From Cyrtodaria siliqua (lineage: Eukaryota; Mollusca; Bivalvia; Adapedonta; Hiatellidae), in the NCBI GenBank assembly GCA_037043455.1, contig JAWPHD010003251.1, forward strand, positions 62,001 to 126,000: a stretch of 64,000 nucleotides of DNA, read 5' to 3'. Positions within the stretch are counted from its first letter, which is position 1, and each line of letters begins with the position of its first letter. The translations under genes and the position numbers were made by a program. Below, in pieces: positions 19,071 through 28,238 of this stretch. The notes below the pieces were generated by a model. The model searched no databases, was not told the origin of the DNA, and saw only the letters and a list, made by a program, of their open reading frames with translations.

Positions 19071-20316
19071 GTAATGCAGCAAGACCTATTACTATAGTAC
19101 CAACAATAATGGTTGTTTTGTTATCTTCATGTTTAATCGCTATTTTTTGTATTTCTGGTGGGTTATGTTCCACAGTTTTATGTATTGATTTATCAGAATG
19201 TTCCGGTAAAAATTTCTTTGTCGTGGTGCCTTGAAAAGGTTGAATATTTTTTGGTGGCACTGGTTTTACATTTACATCATTATTCAATCCTAATGCTTGT
19301 GCATCGGTTGCTATTACAATTTCATTATTGTAGTCTTGTATTATTCCGATTCTTAATTCCATGTCACTCGGAGACATGTACAATCCACTTCCATAGACAA
19401 AATTAACTTTACTTCTTGCATATTTTAAGGTGTTTTCATATCTTGAAATTTGACTGGGCAAGTCGATGGGGCTATTTATTGCGTCCTCTACATTTGCTAA
19501 AAATTGTTTCTGTGCATCAAATGCTGTTCCAGTTCCAAGTATATCTGTTCTTGTTTGTGATTGTGAGCCAAGGATTGCCCAGCAGTATGTTCTAATGCTG
19601 TCATTGATTCTTTCTACTGCTGCCCTTGTTAATCCAGATGAACAATCTAGTATAAAAGTAGACCAGCTGTTGTCAGCCTCAGATCCTTGTGCAATGTAAT
19701 CAATGTGATATGTTTTATCACTCTCATAGACTGTAAAACTCATCGTTTTGTTGTCGTATACAGTATTTATCAAAGGATGATAACCAATATTTGTCCAGTA
19801 ATTATAAATTGTTCCTAGACCATTATTATAGCTTTGTTTCTGTCTCCAGTCTGAATATAAATCAACGTTAAACTCCTTGCATATTCTCTCGTATGCGTTT
19901 CGGTTATATGTGTTATTAAACGCATTCCAATTTGAGTCTTGTGGCAGCGCTACACTCATCTCAAATAATATTCTTCTGACTTGGTAATAGACATGAAATC
20001 GAAATAACGATCCAACCAAAGTATCAGCTTTTAGATGATTGTTAAAATCAATGCCACATCCAGTTGTCGCACACCAAATAGCAAAGTTTAACTGATTCTG
20101 CCAAAATAACATCCAATCTGTTCCCCAGCGTTGGACTATAGCATCTGATTTGACGTATGAAAGTTTGTATTTTTCAAAGACATTTGGAAATGATGCTTTA
20201 AAGTCTTTACCGTCGGATGTAATGACTATGTTTTGATTTATTATATCTATCACTTTCTTGCTAAAAGTATTTGAATAGTGAGCATCCGGGTTATATTTGA
20301 ATTCTTTAGAAATCAT
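19051..20316 (-). CDS. Large conserved Polinton protein, tail-anchored
   Basis: 421 residues with blocks I recognise from invertebrate Polintons: YNPDAHYSNTFSKKVIDII, WMLFWQNQLNFAIWCATTGC, FRFHVYYQVRRILFEMS, RAAVERINDSIRTYCWAI, TGTAFDAQKQFLANVEDAI and ARSKVNFVYGSGLYMSPSDM. A Pro/Lys-rich linker leads to a C-terminal membrane segment (TIIVGTIVIGLAALLIYEIY), so the protein is probably tail-anchored. No catalytic signature is visible. Its place between the coiled-coil gene and the penton-like gene argues for a virion or assembly role (inference). The frame is intact and the ATG follows an A-rich leader. Confidence 0.75.
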   Translation of the reverse strand: MISKEFKYNPDAHYSNTFSKKVIDIINQNIVITSDGKDFKASFPNVFEKYKLSYVKSDAIVQRWGTDWMLFWQNQLNFAIWCATTGCGIDFNNHLKADTLVGSLFRFHVYYQVRRILFEMSVALPQDSNWNAFNNTYNRNAYERICKEFNVDLYSDWRQKQSYNNGLGTIYNYWTNIGYHPLINTVYDNKTMSFTVYESDKTYHIDYIAQGSEADNSWSTFILDCSSGLTRAAVERINDSIRTYCWAILGSQSQTRTDILGTGTAFDAQKQFLANVEDAINSPIDLPSQISRYENTLKYARSKVNFVYGSGLYMSPSDMELRIGIIQDYNNEIVIATDAQALGLNNDVNVKPVPPKNIQPFQGTTTKKFLPEHSDKSIHKTVEHNPPEIQKIAIKHEDNKTTIIVGTIVIGLAALLIYEIY

Positions 20317-20351
20317 TTTTATTTGTGTTTTTATATATATATATTAAAAAA
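20317..20351. promoter_or_regulatory. Divergent mini-promoter, 421-aa gene / minor capsid gene
   Basis: Only 35 bp separate the two ATGs. A TATATATATATAT core is followed by TTAAAAAA into the + strand ATG at 20352; the same core gives ATATATAAAAACACAAATAA toward the minus-strand ATG. This is why the minor capsid start is set at 20352 and not at the upstream 20325, which would lie in the TATA core. Confidence 0.55.
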
Positions 20352-20993
20352 ATGTTTCATACAATTTCAAACATAAACAACTCTATTAATTTACAACAGT
20401 ATATCGATAATAGAGATGGAACTAAGCGCGTTGGATTAAAAAGTTTTACATACACTATCAGTTGGCAAAATATTATTCATGAAACCATAAAGACACGAAA
20501 CCCAGATAAAATAGAACATTTACCAGGTGGACTCTATAACTTTCAAGACTTGGTAGAAAAGTTTAAAGTGCTAAATGAAAAGATTATTCTGGACAATATT
20601 GTCCAAATTGGTGCAGCCATTATACATACGCCAATAGAGACACGAATATCAAGCGGTCTTTCAAAAATGCTGGGATTCAAGGACAGGAAATGGTTGACAG
20701 GTACTAATATAGGAGATTACCCAATTGATTTAGCTCCTTATAAACAGCTATATGTTCTGGAACAAGTTAATACGAGTAGTAATTATGTCAATGGTAAGCC
20801 AAGCACTATTATAGGTGTTGTACCTGTAGTAAATAAGCAGTTTGGAGATATAGTATATACAAGTTTTTATCCTGAATATCACTGTCTTATGAATGGTGCA
20901 ATTACTGAATTGAAAATAGAAGTTAGAGATGAGTATGGCAACAAGATATTTAATCACGGTTTGCCTATGAGTTGTGTTTTAGAAATTATTTAA
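20352..20993 (+). CDS. Minor capsid (penton-like) protein
   Basis: 213 residues. The pattern fits the single-jelly-roll penton protein of Polintons: LPGGLYNFQDLVEKF, GLSKMLGFKDRKW, IDLAPYKQLYVLEQVNTSSN with NGKPSTIIGVVP, FGDIVYTSFYPEY, then the C-terminal strand pair ITELKIEVRDEYGNKIFNHG and LPMSCVLEI. Pentons occupy capsid five-fold vertices alongside the hexon-like protein encoded at 16406-17695. Length matches the family. The gene is intact and begins a run of three + strand genes with 25- and 7-bp spacers. The assignment rests on these motifs and context. Confidence 0.8.
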   Translation: MFHTISNINNSINLQQYIDNRDGTKRVGLKSFTYTISWQNIIHETIKTRNPDKIEHLPGGLYNFQDLVEKFKVLNEKIILDNIVQIGAAIIHTPIETRISSGLSKMLGFKDRKWLTGTNIGDYPIDLAPYKQLYVLEQVNTSSNYVNGKPSTIIGVVPVVNKQFGDIVYTSFYPEYHCLMNGAITELKIEVRDEYGNKIFNHGLPMSCVLEII

Positions 20994-21018
20994 AAAATAT
21001 ATTTTTATAAAAAAAACA
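20994..21018 (+). promoter_or_regulatory. A-run/TATA start of the 170-aa gene
   Basis: A 25-bp spacer with TTTTTATAAAAAAAACA directly before the ATG, the same design as the other Polinton gene starts. Confidence 0.45.
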
Positions 21019-21531
21019 ATGAGTATATTTGGACCACCAAGCCCTAAAAAAACAAAAGACTTAGAGGCTTTAATAAATGATGTTCAAAATTTATATAGGC
21101 GAGTTGTGCCTTTTGTTGACCAGTTTAATCATTTAAAAAATAGAGTTGATAATCTTAAATATGGGATTATAACAATATTTGCGGAGGCTAAGGGCCCACT
21201 TGTGTTGAATAGAATACTCTCATTTGGTAATGGTGAGGCAGAATCAAATGTGGGGCATGTAATGACACGCCGTGGACGGATTATGGGAATAGGTTTAGCA
21301 TGTGAACGATTAGTTGGTGACGTAACTGTAATAGTTTCTGTCAATGGTGTTGAACAACCAAATTATGGTATAACGCTTCACATCATCCCACGCAATCATG
21401 ATAACTTTGATAAACCTTTAGAAATTGGTGCTGGTTCTGTTGCTAACTTTGTATGCAAGATTGCCAACGCTACAGCTGTAAATACGGTGGCATCGTTATT
21501 AATTGAATTAATTTATTTTTTTATTTATTAA
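21019..21531 (+). CDS. Polinton coiled-coil plus beta-domain protein
   Basis: 170 residues. A helical N-terminus with coiled-coil periodicity (KDLEALINDVQNLYRRVVPF, then NHLKNRVDNLKYGI) is followed by a beta-rich domain (HVMTRRGRIMGIGLACERLV, TVIVSVNGVEQPNYGITL, NFDKPLEIGAGSVANFVCKI, NTVASLLIELIYFF). The beta domain recurs in invertebrate Polinton proteins I recognise, but its role is unknown; an oligomeric capsid decoration or fibre is a guess from the coiled-coil-plus-beta layout. Intact; the next gene begins after 7 bp. Confidence 0.65.
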   Translation: MSIFGPPSPKKTKDLEALINDVQNLYRRVVPFVDQFNHLKNRVDNLKYGIITIFAEAKGPLVLNRILSFGNGEAESNVGHVMTRRGRIMGIGLACERLVGDVTVIVSVNGVEQPNYGITLHIIPRNHDNFDKPLEIGAGSVANFVCKIANATAVNTVASLLIELIYFFIY

Positions 21532-21538
21532 TAAAAAA

Positions 21539-22117
21539 ATGAAGCAACCAACGGCACCAAGTATATATCCTGAGTTGCCAGTGGAAGACGGACAAAATTA
21601 TAGATTACAAAAGATTTCAGAAATTGAAAAAAAGTTAATTACAGAACGAGATATACGTCAGTCACTTTATAAAAAATATAAACGTGGTATTAATATTACA
21701 GATGGAATTGACACTACCTTGATATCAGCAGGTGTTATTATGGCTGGGATTGGATTTGCTGTTCCAGTTTTGCTACCTTTAGAAATAGCAGCAATAGTAT
21801 GTGGAGCTACAGGTGTTTGTGTTAATTTTATCAGACGCAAGCTTAATGTAAAAGCTCAAAAACATCATGAAATAAAAACTTTGCCAGAGGCTAAGTTAAA
21901 TAGTATAAAGCAGTTAATAGCAAAAGCGTTGAGTGATGCACAAATATCTGATCAAGAGTTTAAGATGATTTTAGATGAGTTAGATAAATATTATAGTTTA
22001 AAAGAAGACACCAAACAAAAAAAGGCTAAAATAAGTGAAGCTCAAAAAAAAGAACTAGTAGAGCAGGGAAGAAAGGAAGCAATGGCAACCTTACAAAAAG
22101 GTCTAAAAAGTGTGTAA
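21539..22117 (+). CDS. Polinton membrane protein with paired hydrophobic helices
   Basis: 192 residues. A Pro-rich N-terminus is followed by a helical segment (QKISEIEKKLITERDIRQSL with YKKYKRGINITDGIDTT), a hydrophobic pair (LISAGVIMAGIGFAVPVLLP and LEIAAIVCGATGVCVNFI, about 60-97), a basic RRKLNVKAQKHHEIKTL and a charged helical C-terminus (LIAKALSDAQISDQEFKMIL). It is a widely recurring Polinton protein of unknown function. Last gene of the element on this side; intact. The start is set by TTAATAAAAAA immediately before the ATG. Confidence 0.75.
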   Translation: MKQPTAPSIYPELPVEDGQNYRLQKISEIEKKLITERDIRQSLYKKYKRGINITDGIDTTLISAGVIMAGIGFAVPVLLPLEIAAIVCGATGVCVNFIRRKLNVKAQKHHEIKTLPEAKLNSIKQLIAKALSDAQISDQEFKMILDELDKYYSLKEDTKQKKAKISEAQKKELVEQGRKEAMATLQKGLKSV

Positions 22118-22701
22118 TAAATTGTTTTAGTAATGTGTATGAGTACGATCCACCACCTTTGTATTCAAGGTCAGAAAATTGTTAATTGAATGTAATTTTG
22201 ATAACTTATAAAAATAAATAAACTTGCAATCATCACTACCCCTATTTTAAAAAAGTTTTAATAAATCAAGTAAATCACCATTTTATGATGATTTACTTAT
22301 ATATATATGTATTTTGGGTGTTTGTGAAAAATAGGTGTATTCCGGTACTTCCCGAAAAAAAAACCGAGCAATCAGAACATACTTCTACGTGAGTTTCCTA
22401 CACTGAACAATCTAACCGGTTTCAGTAAACAACTTTTTGACGTGTCGGTGATTTCAAGATTTTCATTTGTAATTTTATCAATGTTTATCGTTTAAGGTGA
22501 GTATGTACCCAAATGACATTTGGTAGCGGAGTTGAACAGACTCTTAACTGACACATTTGCCTTTACAACAGCATAAATCAACTTTAAGTAATTCAAGAAA
22601 TAGTTAACCTGACCGGAAAAAAACAACTATTATGGTGATTCCCCTGTTTGCCGGTGCTCGCTTAATACCGGGGTAGTTTGTAAAAATACCATTCCCATCA
22701 T
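22118..22701. other. Right Polinton flank, no gene
   Basis: It contains a 10-bp-stem hairpin (AAGTAAATCA at 22268-22277 pairing with TGATTTACTT at 22289-22298) near the estimated right end of the Polinton, then a 13-bp word ATATATATGTATT also found at the left end. From about 22330 the sequence looks like ordinary host DNA; nothing further is recognised. Confidence 0.4.
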
Positions 22702-24193
22702 CACTGTAGGGATCCGTACACCGTATCTTGGTCAAGACCCCGTTCACTAGTACGGAGTTTTGGTCAGCCATGTTGTAGAAAACGTGCGGATAACAACAGC
22801 AAAGGTGGGTTAACCACGTTTTTCTCCTATTTTTGTTCATTTATATGAATGATCAGTATTGCTATATGTTGCGGAAACATTACCCCGTTCAAATATTACC
22901 GTACATTGTTGACATATTACTTTAAATGCTACAATTCGGATCAAAGAAAAACAATTGCCGGTGCTGAAATTCTCCCAAAATACACTTCAGCAATACATAT
23001 CACATTAATTTTGAAGTTAATGACAATTTTGAATTGGCAGATTTATTTGTTTTTCCAATATACGTGCATGTTCAAAATTTCAGCATCATTCATCCGAAAT
23101 TGGCCGAGATATGAATCGAAACAAAACGTGCCCAGCGTAACTATTTCGTATAAAAAAATGCTGATTTGTGTACGGAGTCTTGTCCAGGTACTGTACGGGG
23201 TTTTGCAATGCAAAGATTGTTTTCGCTGCTCTGCACTGATGTTATTTACTGATATTGTAGTAATTCGTAGACATTATTTAGGGGGTAGGTATATAATCCG
23301 GACTGATACGCGCGGACTAGCGGACTGCGGACCAGTATGGTATAACAGGCGGACTGGTATTTTGCGGACCATGTAAATAGATGGGACAAATAATACAAAT
23401 ATTCTAATTCTGGTCAGCAAATATTAAAGTTAGACGTTCTTAAAACAAAATAAGTATGTGATGTATGGTAATGGTCATTTGAAAATAGATTTGCAGGAAA
23501 ATGATTCGTCAACTGACAGTTGTAATTAGGTTCAATGGATGTTTTAAGCAAAAATAGATATACATATATTTATTTATTTTTTGTAAAAAGGTTCATGCCG
23601 TGAACAACTATATTCATGTTTTAAATTATGTGAACTATAATAGTCTTGTCATTTTCTAATTAAGTACGAATACAATTAGAAATTGTGTTGTATTAAACCA
23701 TGTTAATTGATTGATATATTACAAAGTTTATATTGCAATTTAATTTGAATCTTATATATATTTGAATGCTTCAATAAATAAGAACACAATAAATAATAGT
23801 GTTATGTTTTGTGTATTTTACTCTTTTAGCTATGTATTTTCCAAATAATGAAATATTTGATTAAAAAACAAGTGGTTTTCTTCTACGTCCGTTATATGGG
23901 CTGGATTCTTATATATAGAATGTAAGTAGTGTGAAAGCACTAATTACTTTCCCCATAGACACCAATGTTAAAGTGTCACATATTAATGATTTGCTGCAAA
24001 TTCCACTCAAGTATGGATAATGCAGCAGTGTAATGTTCATATAGAAAACTTTTTTTTTTTCCACTTGAAAAATCACCAGAAAACGTGGGGTCACAACTTG
24101 AGACATGTAAGAAAGTTCTTGTTTGTTTACTAAACAGGTCAAGGGTACAGCTTTTTTATTGATCGACTGTTTTCATTGCTCACAAAGTATAAG

Positions 24194-24550
24194 CAGGGCT
24201 TTTTTCCACAAAATTGGGAAGAGGCCCAGGCCTGTCCATTTTGGGAAAAAAGAACGCGCTTATTTCTCATTTTGGGAAAAATACAAGATTTCATAAATTA
24301 AGTAAATATGACATTAATATACTTTATTTATATTGTCATCCATTATTTACCATAATTATTAACTTTTCCAAGTCGGAATTTACTTAGCAGACAAAAACAC
24401 ACTGCAGAATTCATGTTTTTTCTCAAATTCTGAGAGACTGCTGTTTTCCGATTGGGAAATATTTCTGCCACAGTTGGGAAAAAACAGTCCAATGTTCAGT
24501 TGGGAAGTGGCCCTTTACAGGCCTCTGTTATATAAGGTAAAAAAGCCCTG
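24194..24550. mobile_element. Third-level nested MITE with CAGGGCTTTTTT ends
   Basis: 357 bp bounded by CAGGGCTTTTTT and AAAAAAGCCCTG with a 5-bp direct repeat ATAAG on both sides (24189-24193, 24551-24555). The interior repeats TTGGGAA words. The ends are hAT-like, though the 5-bp duplication is shorter than the canonical 8. Confidence 0.75.
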
Positions 24551-25587
24551 ATAAGCATAGAGTCGAAATTTCGAAAATGTTCATCAGTGATCCAGTAAAA
24601 CCTATTAATACGCTTTTTATACATATAATCACAAAATCGAATAGAAATGGGTAGTTTTCACCTCCTTATAATGCCCATTTCCATCGCAAAAGGAGGGATT
24701 ACTTTTGAGAAATCGTGATCCTTTTGACATTAAATTGGTTGTCTTTAACGATGTGATTTTATCAAAAGCTTTTCCCCATGATTACATTTCAATATGTTCA
24801 TGATGAATACACCTACTGAGAACCTTGTGTTATATGTGATATTTCGTAAAAAAGAAAAAAATACGGGTGGATGCTTCTACCTATTAAAAAAAAAGTCACG
24901 CGTTGATTTTGATTGATTATTGATAATATCACACACCTGTATTTAAAATGAAAATAATATTTGTGTCACCATGATGTTGAACTTTTTTGAAAGTATTAGT
25001 TGAATTTTAATTAGATAAACTGATAGGTGTCTTATCATCAATTCTAATACATCCGCACTATATAACCTAGTTTAAAATATCTCGGTATATTCAACGAATC
25101 ACACCCGCAATTTCTACATGAAAATCCTGTTTTTCACATTCTACATTCATATGTTGTATATGCAGTGTGTTTGTAAGACGACGTTAACATTCAATAAATA
25201 TATATTATCATTGATTCAATAGTGTTGGTTGTGTTTTTGTTTAATCTAAATTAATAACAACTCAATTTGGATTACACATATTTTATTAGAGGTTTACAAC
25301 TTTGATTATAGAGAACTTTATTAGACACAATCATTCTTTATACAAAAGGGATAAATGCATAAATATTCTCCGGGACGGGTGAGTGCCTGTTAAAAGGTGC
25401 AGCGGGGCATAACCCTATGATTAGACAGAAACAAATTTCTGTTAGGCGGGGATGGGCTATTCCAGATGATATCCGTAATCACCATCCATGCCCCCGTTTT
25501 AAGAAATTTATTTTTAAGCCCAGAATACGTTAGAACAGATTCAAATATTCACCTGCTTGCACATCAGAATTTCACAAAATGTAGGAA

Positions 25588-25639
<52 letters not shown>

Positions 25640-25680
25640 ACGAAAGAAAGAAAGAAAGAAAGAGAAAGAAAGAAAGAAAA
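25588..25680. repeat. AAAG tetranucleotide microsatellite
   Basis: About 90 bp of GAAA/AAAG repeats with a few GAGA and CGAA variants. The Lys/Glu/Arg ORF across it is not a gene. Confidence 0.95.
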
Positions 25681-27512
25681 ATTACATTCAAACAGTCATT
25701 GTTACTAAACCATAGCGCGAAAAAATTTACTTTTGTAAATTCGTTTGCTTTAAACTTGTTGACAAATTATTTTCATGCAAATCTATTTTCAAATGACCAT
25801 TACCATACACCACATACTTATTTCGTTTGATGAAATATTTGCTGGCCAAAATATTTGTATTAGTTGTCCCATCTATTTACATGGTCCGCAAAATACCAGT
25901 CCGCATTTTATACCATACTGGTCCGCAGTCCGCTAGTCCGCGCGTGTTAGTCCGCTTTTTATACCTACCCTCATTTGGGTCCTATATGTCTTATGCCATT
26001 TTGTATTGTTAAGACGAAAAAATGCAGAAAACTAAAACTTAAAAGGAGTAATTCTTGAGAAAGACTCCGTACTTATTCCAAATAACTACATGTACTACAA
26101 ACTAAGTCCAGACGTATATTATTGTCTGTTAGAATTGATACAGTTGTCCAATTTTAGCTCATTGTGACCACAGTTAACGTCATATAATTTTTTTGTCATT
26201 TACAACACCATTAGTATTATATATAATGTTGATGTGTTGTGTTGTATTATATAGTGGAATGTAACCGCTATGATTGGGTGTAGTTTATAATAATGGCAGC
26301 CTCCTTAGTTAGTCGCGTTGTAAATAAATGAACTTCATGTGTAGAACCCCATATGTAGAACCCGATGTGTAGAATTTGGTATGCACAATATGATATGATA
26401 TTTTACCACCCCTCACCTACTAATGATGTTGGAACATTGCATAAATATTTTTATTTTCTTTCATTTTTCTTTCGAAGAATTATGTCCAATTTCTTTCTAA
26501 GAAAGGACACTGAACCCTGTCACAAAAAAGTTAGATAGATGCTTCCAATGGATCTATCTTTCCAAAACGTATTTAAAGAGTGAATTTCAATATGTTTTAT
26601 GACCTACGAACGGGCAGATAGACGAATGGTTGTCAAAGTATTATTATACGTCCCACAGGCGTTAAAAATCCTGGCTTTTTTTTTCAAACAGTTTGCCTGT
26701 CAGGTTAAAATTAATTCTATGCCCCATACTGACATCTAAACTATGTCAAACTTTCCTAAGCATGTTAATAGGAAATGTAAAGTTGGTTCTTAAACTTCAT
26801 TGACAACACACGATATAGATAACGGCATGGGTTAATATTAATTATCTATATAGCTCGCATGATTATATCTGTTCAAGGAAATCTACGTTGATTCAGTTCT
26901 AATGACACTACATTGACTGTTTACAAACATTCAATGAATGTTTTATGTATTACATGTAATGCAAGTACCATTTAAACCATAGTTTCATATAATATATTTA
27001 AAGCAAAACTCCGTACAGTAAAAAGAGAATATTTGCAGTACTCCGTACACAAGTGCCCAAGACCCCGTACACAAACATTAATTTTGTTTCGATTCATATC
27101 TCGGTCAATTTCGAATGAATGAAGTTGAACATTTGAACATGCACGCATATTGGAAAAACAAATAAATCTGCCAATTCAAAATTTTCATTAACTTGAAAAT
27201 TAATGAGATATTTATTGCTGAAGGGTACTTTAGGCGAATTTCAGCACCGGCAATTGTTTTTCTTTGATCCGAATTGTAGCATTTAAAGTAATATGTCAAC
27301 AATGTACGGTAATATTTGAACGGGGAAATGTTTCCGCACCATATAGCAACATTGATTATTCATATAAAATGAACAAAAATAGGAGAAAAACGTGGTTAAC
27401 CTACTTTTGCTGTTGTTATCCGTACGTTTTCTACAACATGGCTGACCAAAACTCCGTACTAGTGAACGGGGTCTTGACCAAGATCCGGTGTACGGATCCC
27501 TACAGTGATCAT

Positions 27513-28238
27513 GCAATGTCAGTTTTTAAGGTCATTTGTATGCAAATGTGTTGACCTAGATTGCCGCTATGTGTCAACACAGGAAAAAATCAAAATTATT
27601 AAATATTTTTCATTTTAAAAGGAACAAAACAAATACCTCCTATTTTTTTCTATCTTTTTTCTCTTTTTCAGAAAAAAATAGCATGCCTGTCTCAAAATTG
27701 ATCAAATTTGCTTTTTTGATGTCGTCTGCTAGTTTTAAGCTTGGCCATCTTGCTTTATAATAAATCGGGTCACATGTTCCCAACTATGACCAACATCCGG
27801 TGCTAACATAAAAATATTCGAGGTGATTTATACCTATACACCGGTATACCACCATCTTTTTTTTTGTACCAGACTTGATGTGACCTATTTGAGGTGATAA
27901 TTTTACAATGAAAACGCTTTACAATTTGAAATTTGTTGATGGATATTGAAAGATAATAGATTATTTTATCATCCTATCACACATAGTTTTAAAATGTTAT
28001 ATTTTCGCTTTCAACTGGATGCATTTTATGACAAGTACACCGGTATATAGATGAGCGAGCATAAAGATGCTGTCTATAAAGGTCATAGACCACTATTGCA
28101 TTTTCCACAGACTTACTGTTTAATGTTTTCCCATCCGACACCTATTTTTAGTGCCACTTCTAAATGTCCAAAGGTCATGACCCTACAATTTGAGGGAATC
28201 CCAAATGAAAATCACCCGCTTTCCTTTTTATTCTGCTA
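27513..28238. other. No recognisable feature
   Basis: AT-rich sequence between two transposons with no ORF carrying motifs and no clear repeat ends. Confidence 0.4.

Larger units (their letters stand above)
7730..22300. mobile_element. Polinton/Maverick (adintovirus-like) element
   Basis: The segment carries the diagnostic Polinton set: protein-primed family B DNA polymerase, retrovirus-type integrase, double-jelly-roll major capsid protein, penton-like minor capsid protein and packaging ATPase, plus an OB-fold-like protein and several small coiled-coil or membrane proteins. Such elements are integrated double-stranded DNA viruses or self-synthesising transposons. The boundaries are my estimate: a 13-bp direct repeat ATATATATGTATT occurs at 7717-7729 and 22301-22313, just outside the outermost genes. 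Long terminal inverted repeats, expected for the family, were not found by eye. PolB and ATPase are interrupted by stops and shifts, so this copy cannot move by itself. No adenain-like protease was recognised. Confidence 0.93.
23283..25970. mobile_element. Second DNA element nested inside the first
   Basis: Ends GGGTAGGTAT (23283-23292) and ATACCTACCC (25961-25970), with over 200 bp of inverted homology inside them (CGCGGACTAGCGGACTGCGG and following). Flanks TATTTAGG and TCATTTGG agree at 6 of 8 bases, a possible diverged 8-bp duplication (hAT-like). No transposase is present. A solo copy of the same end lies near 30644-30690. Confidence 0.65.
22702..27507. mobile_element. Non-autonomous DNA transposon with long inverted ends
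   Basis: Ends CACTGTAGGGATCCGTACAC (from 22702) and its exact reverse complement (to 27507) are flanked by a 5-bp direct repeat ATCAT (22697-22701 and 27508-27512), a target-site duplication. The inverted homology extends several hundred bp inward (left arm about 22702-23220, right arm about 27010-27507) with repeated ACTCCGTAC/CCCCGTAC words. A 5-bp duplication with CAC...GTG ends recalls Transib, but with no transposase present the superfamily is not settled. The matching ORFs seen in the two arms are side effects of the inverted repeat, not genes. Confidence 0.8.

Noticed and set aside
22849..23376. 175-codon ORF, with a similar ORF on the other strand at 27105-27302
   Set aside because: The similarity comes from the inverted arms of the 22702-27507 transposon. 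The products have no domain and the ORF in the right arm is shorter.
25466..25708. 80-codon Lys/Arg/Glu-rich ORF
   Set aside because: It is a read-through of an AAAG microsatellite.
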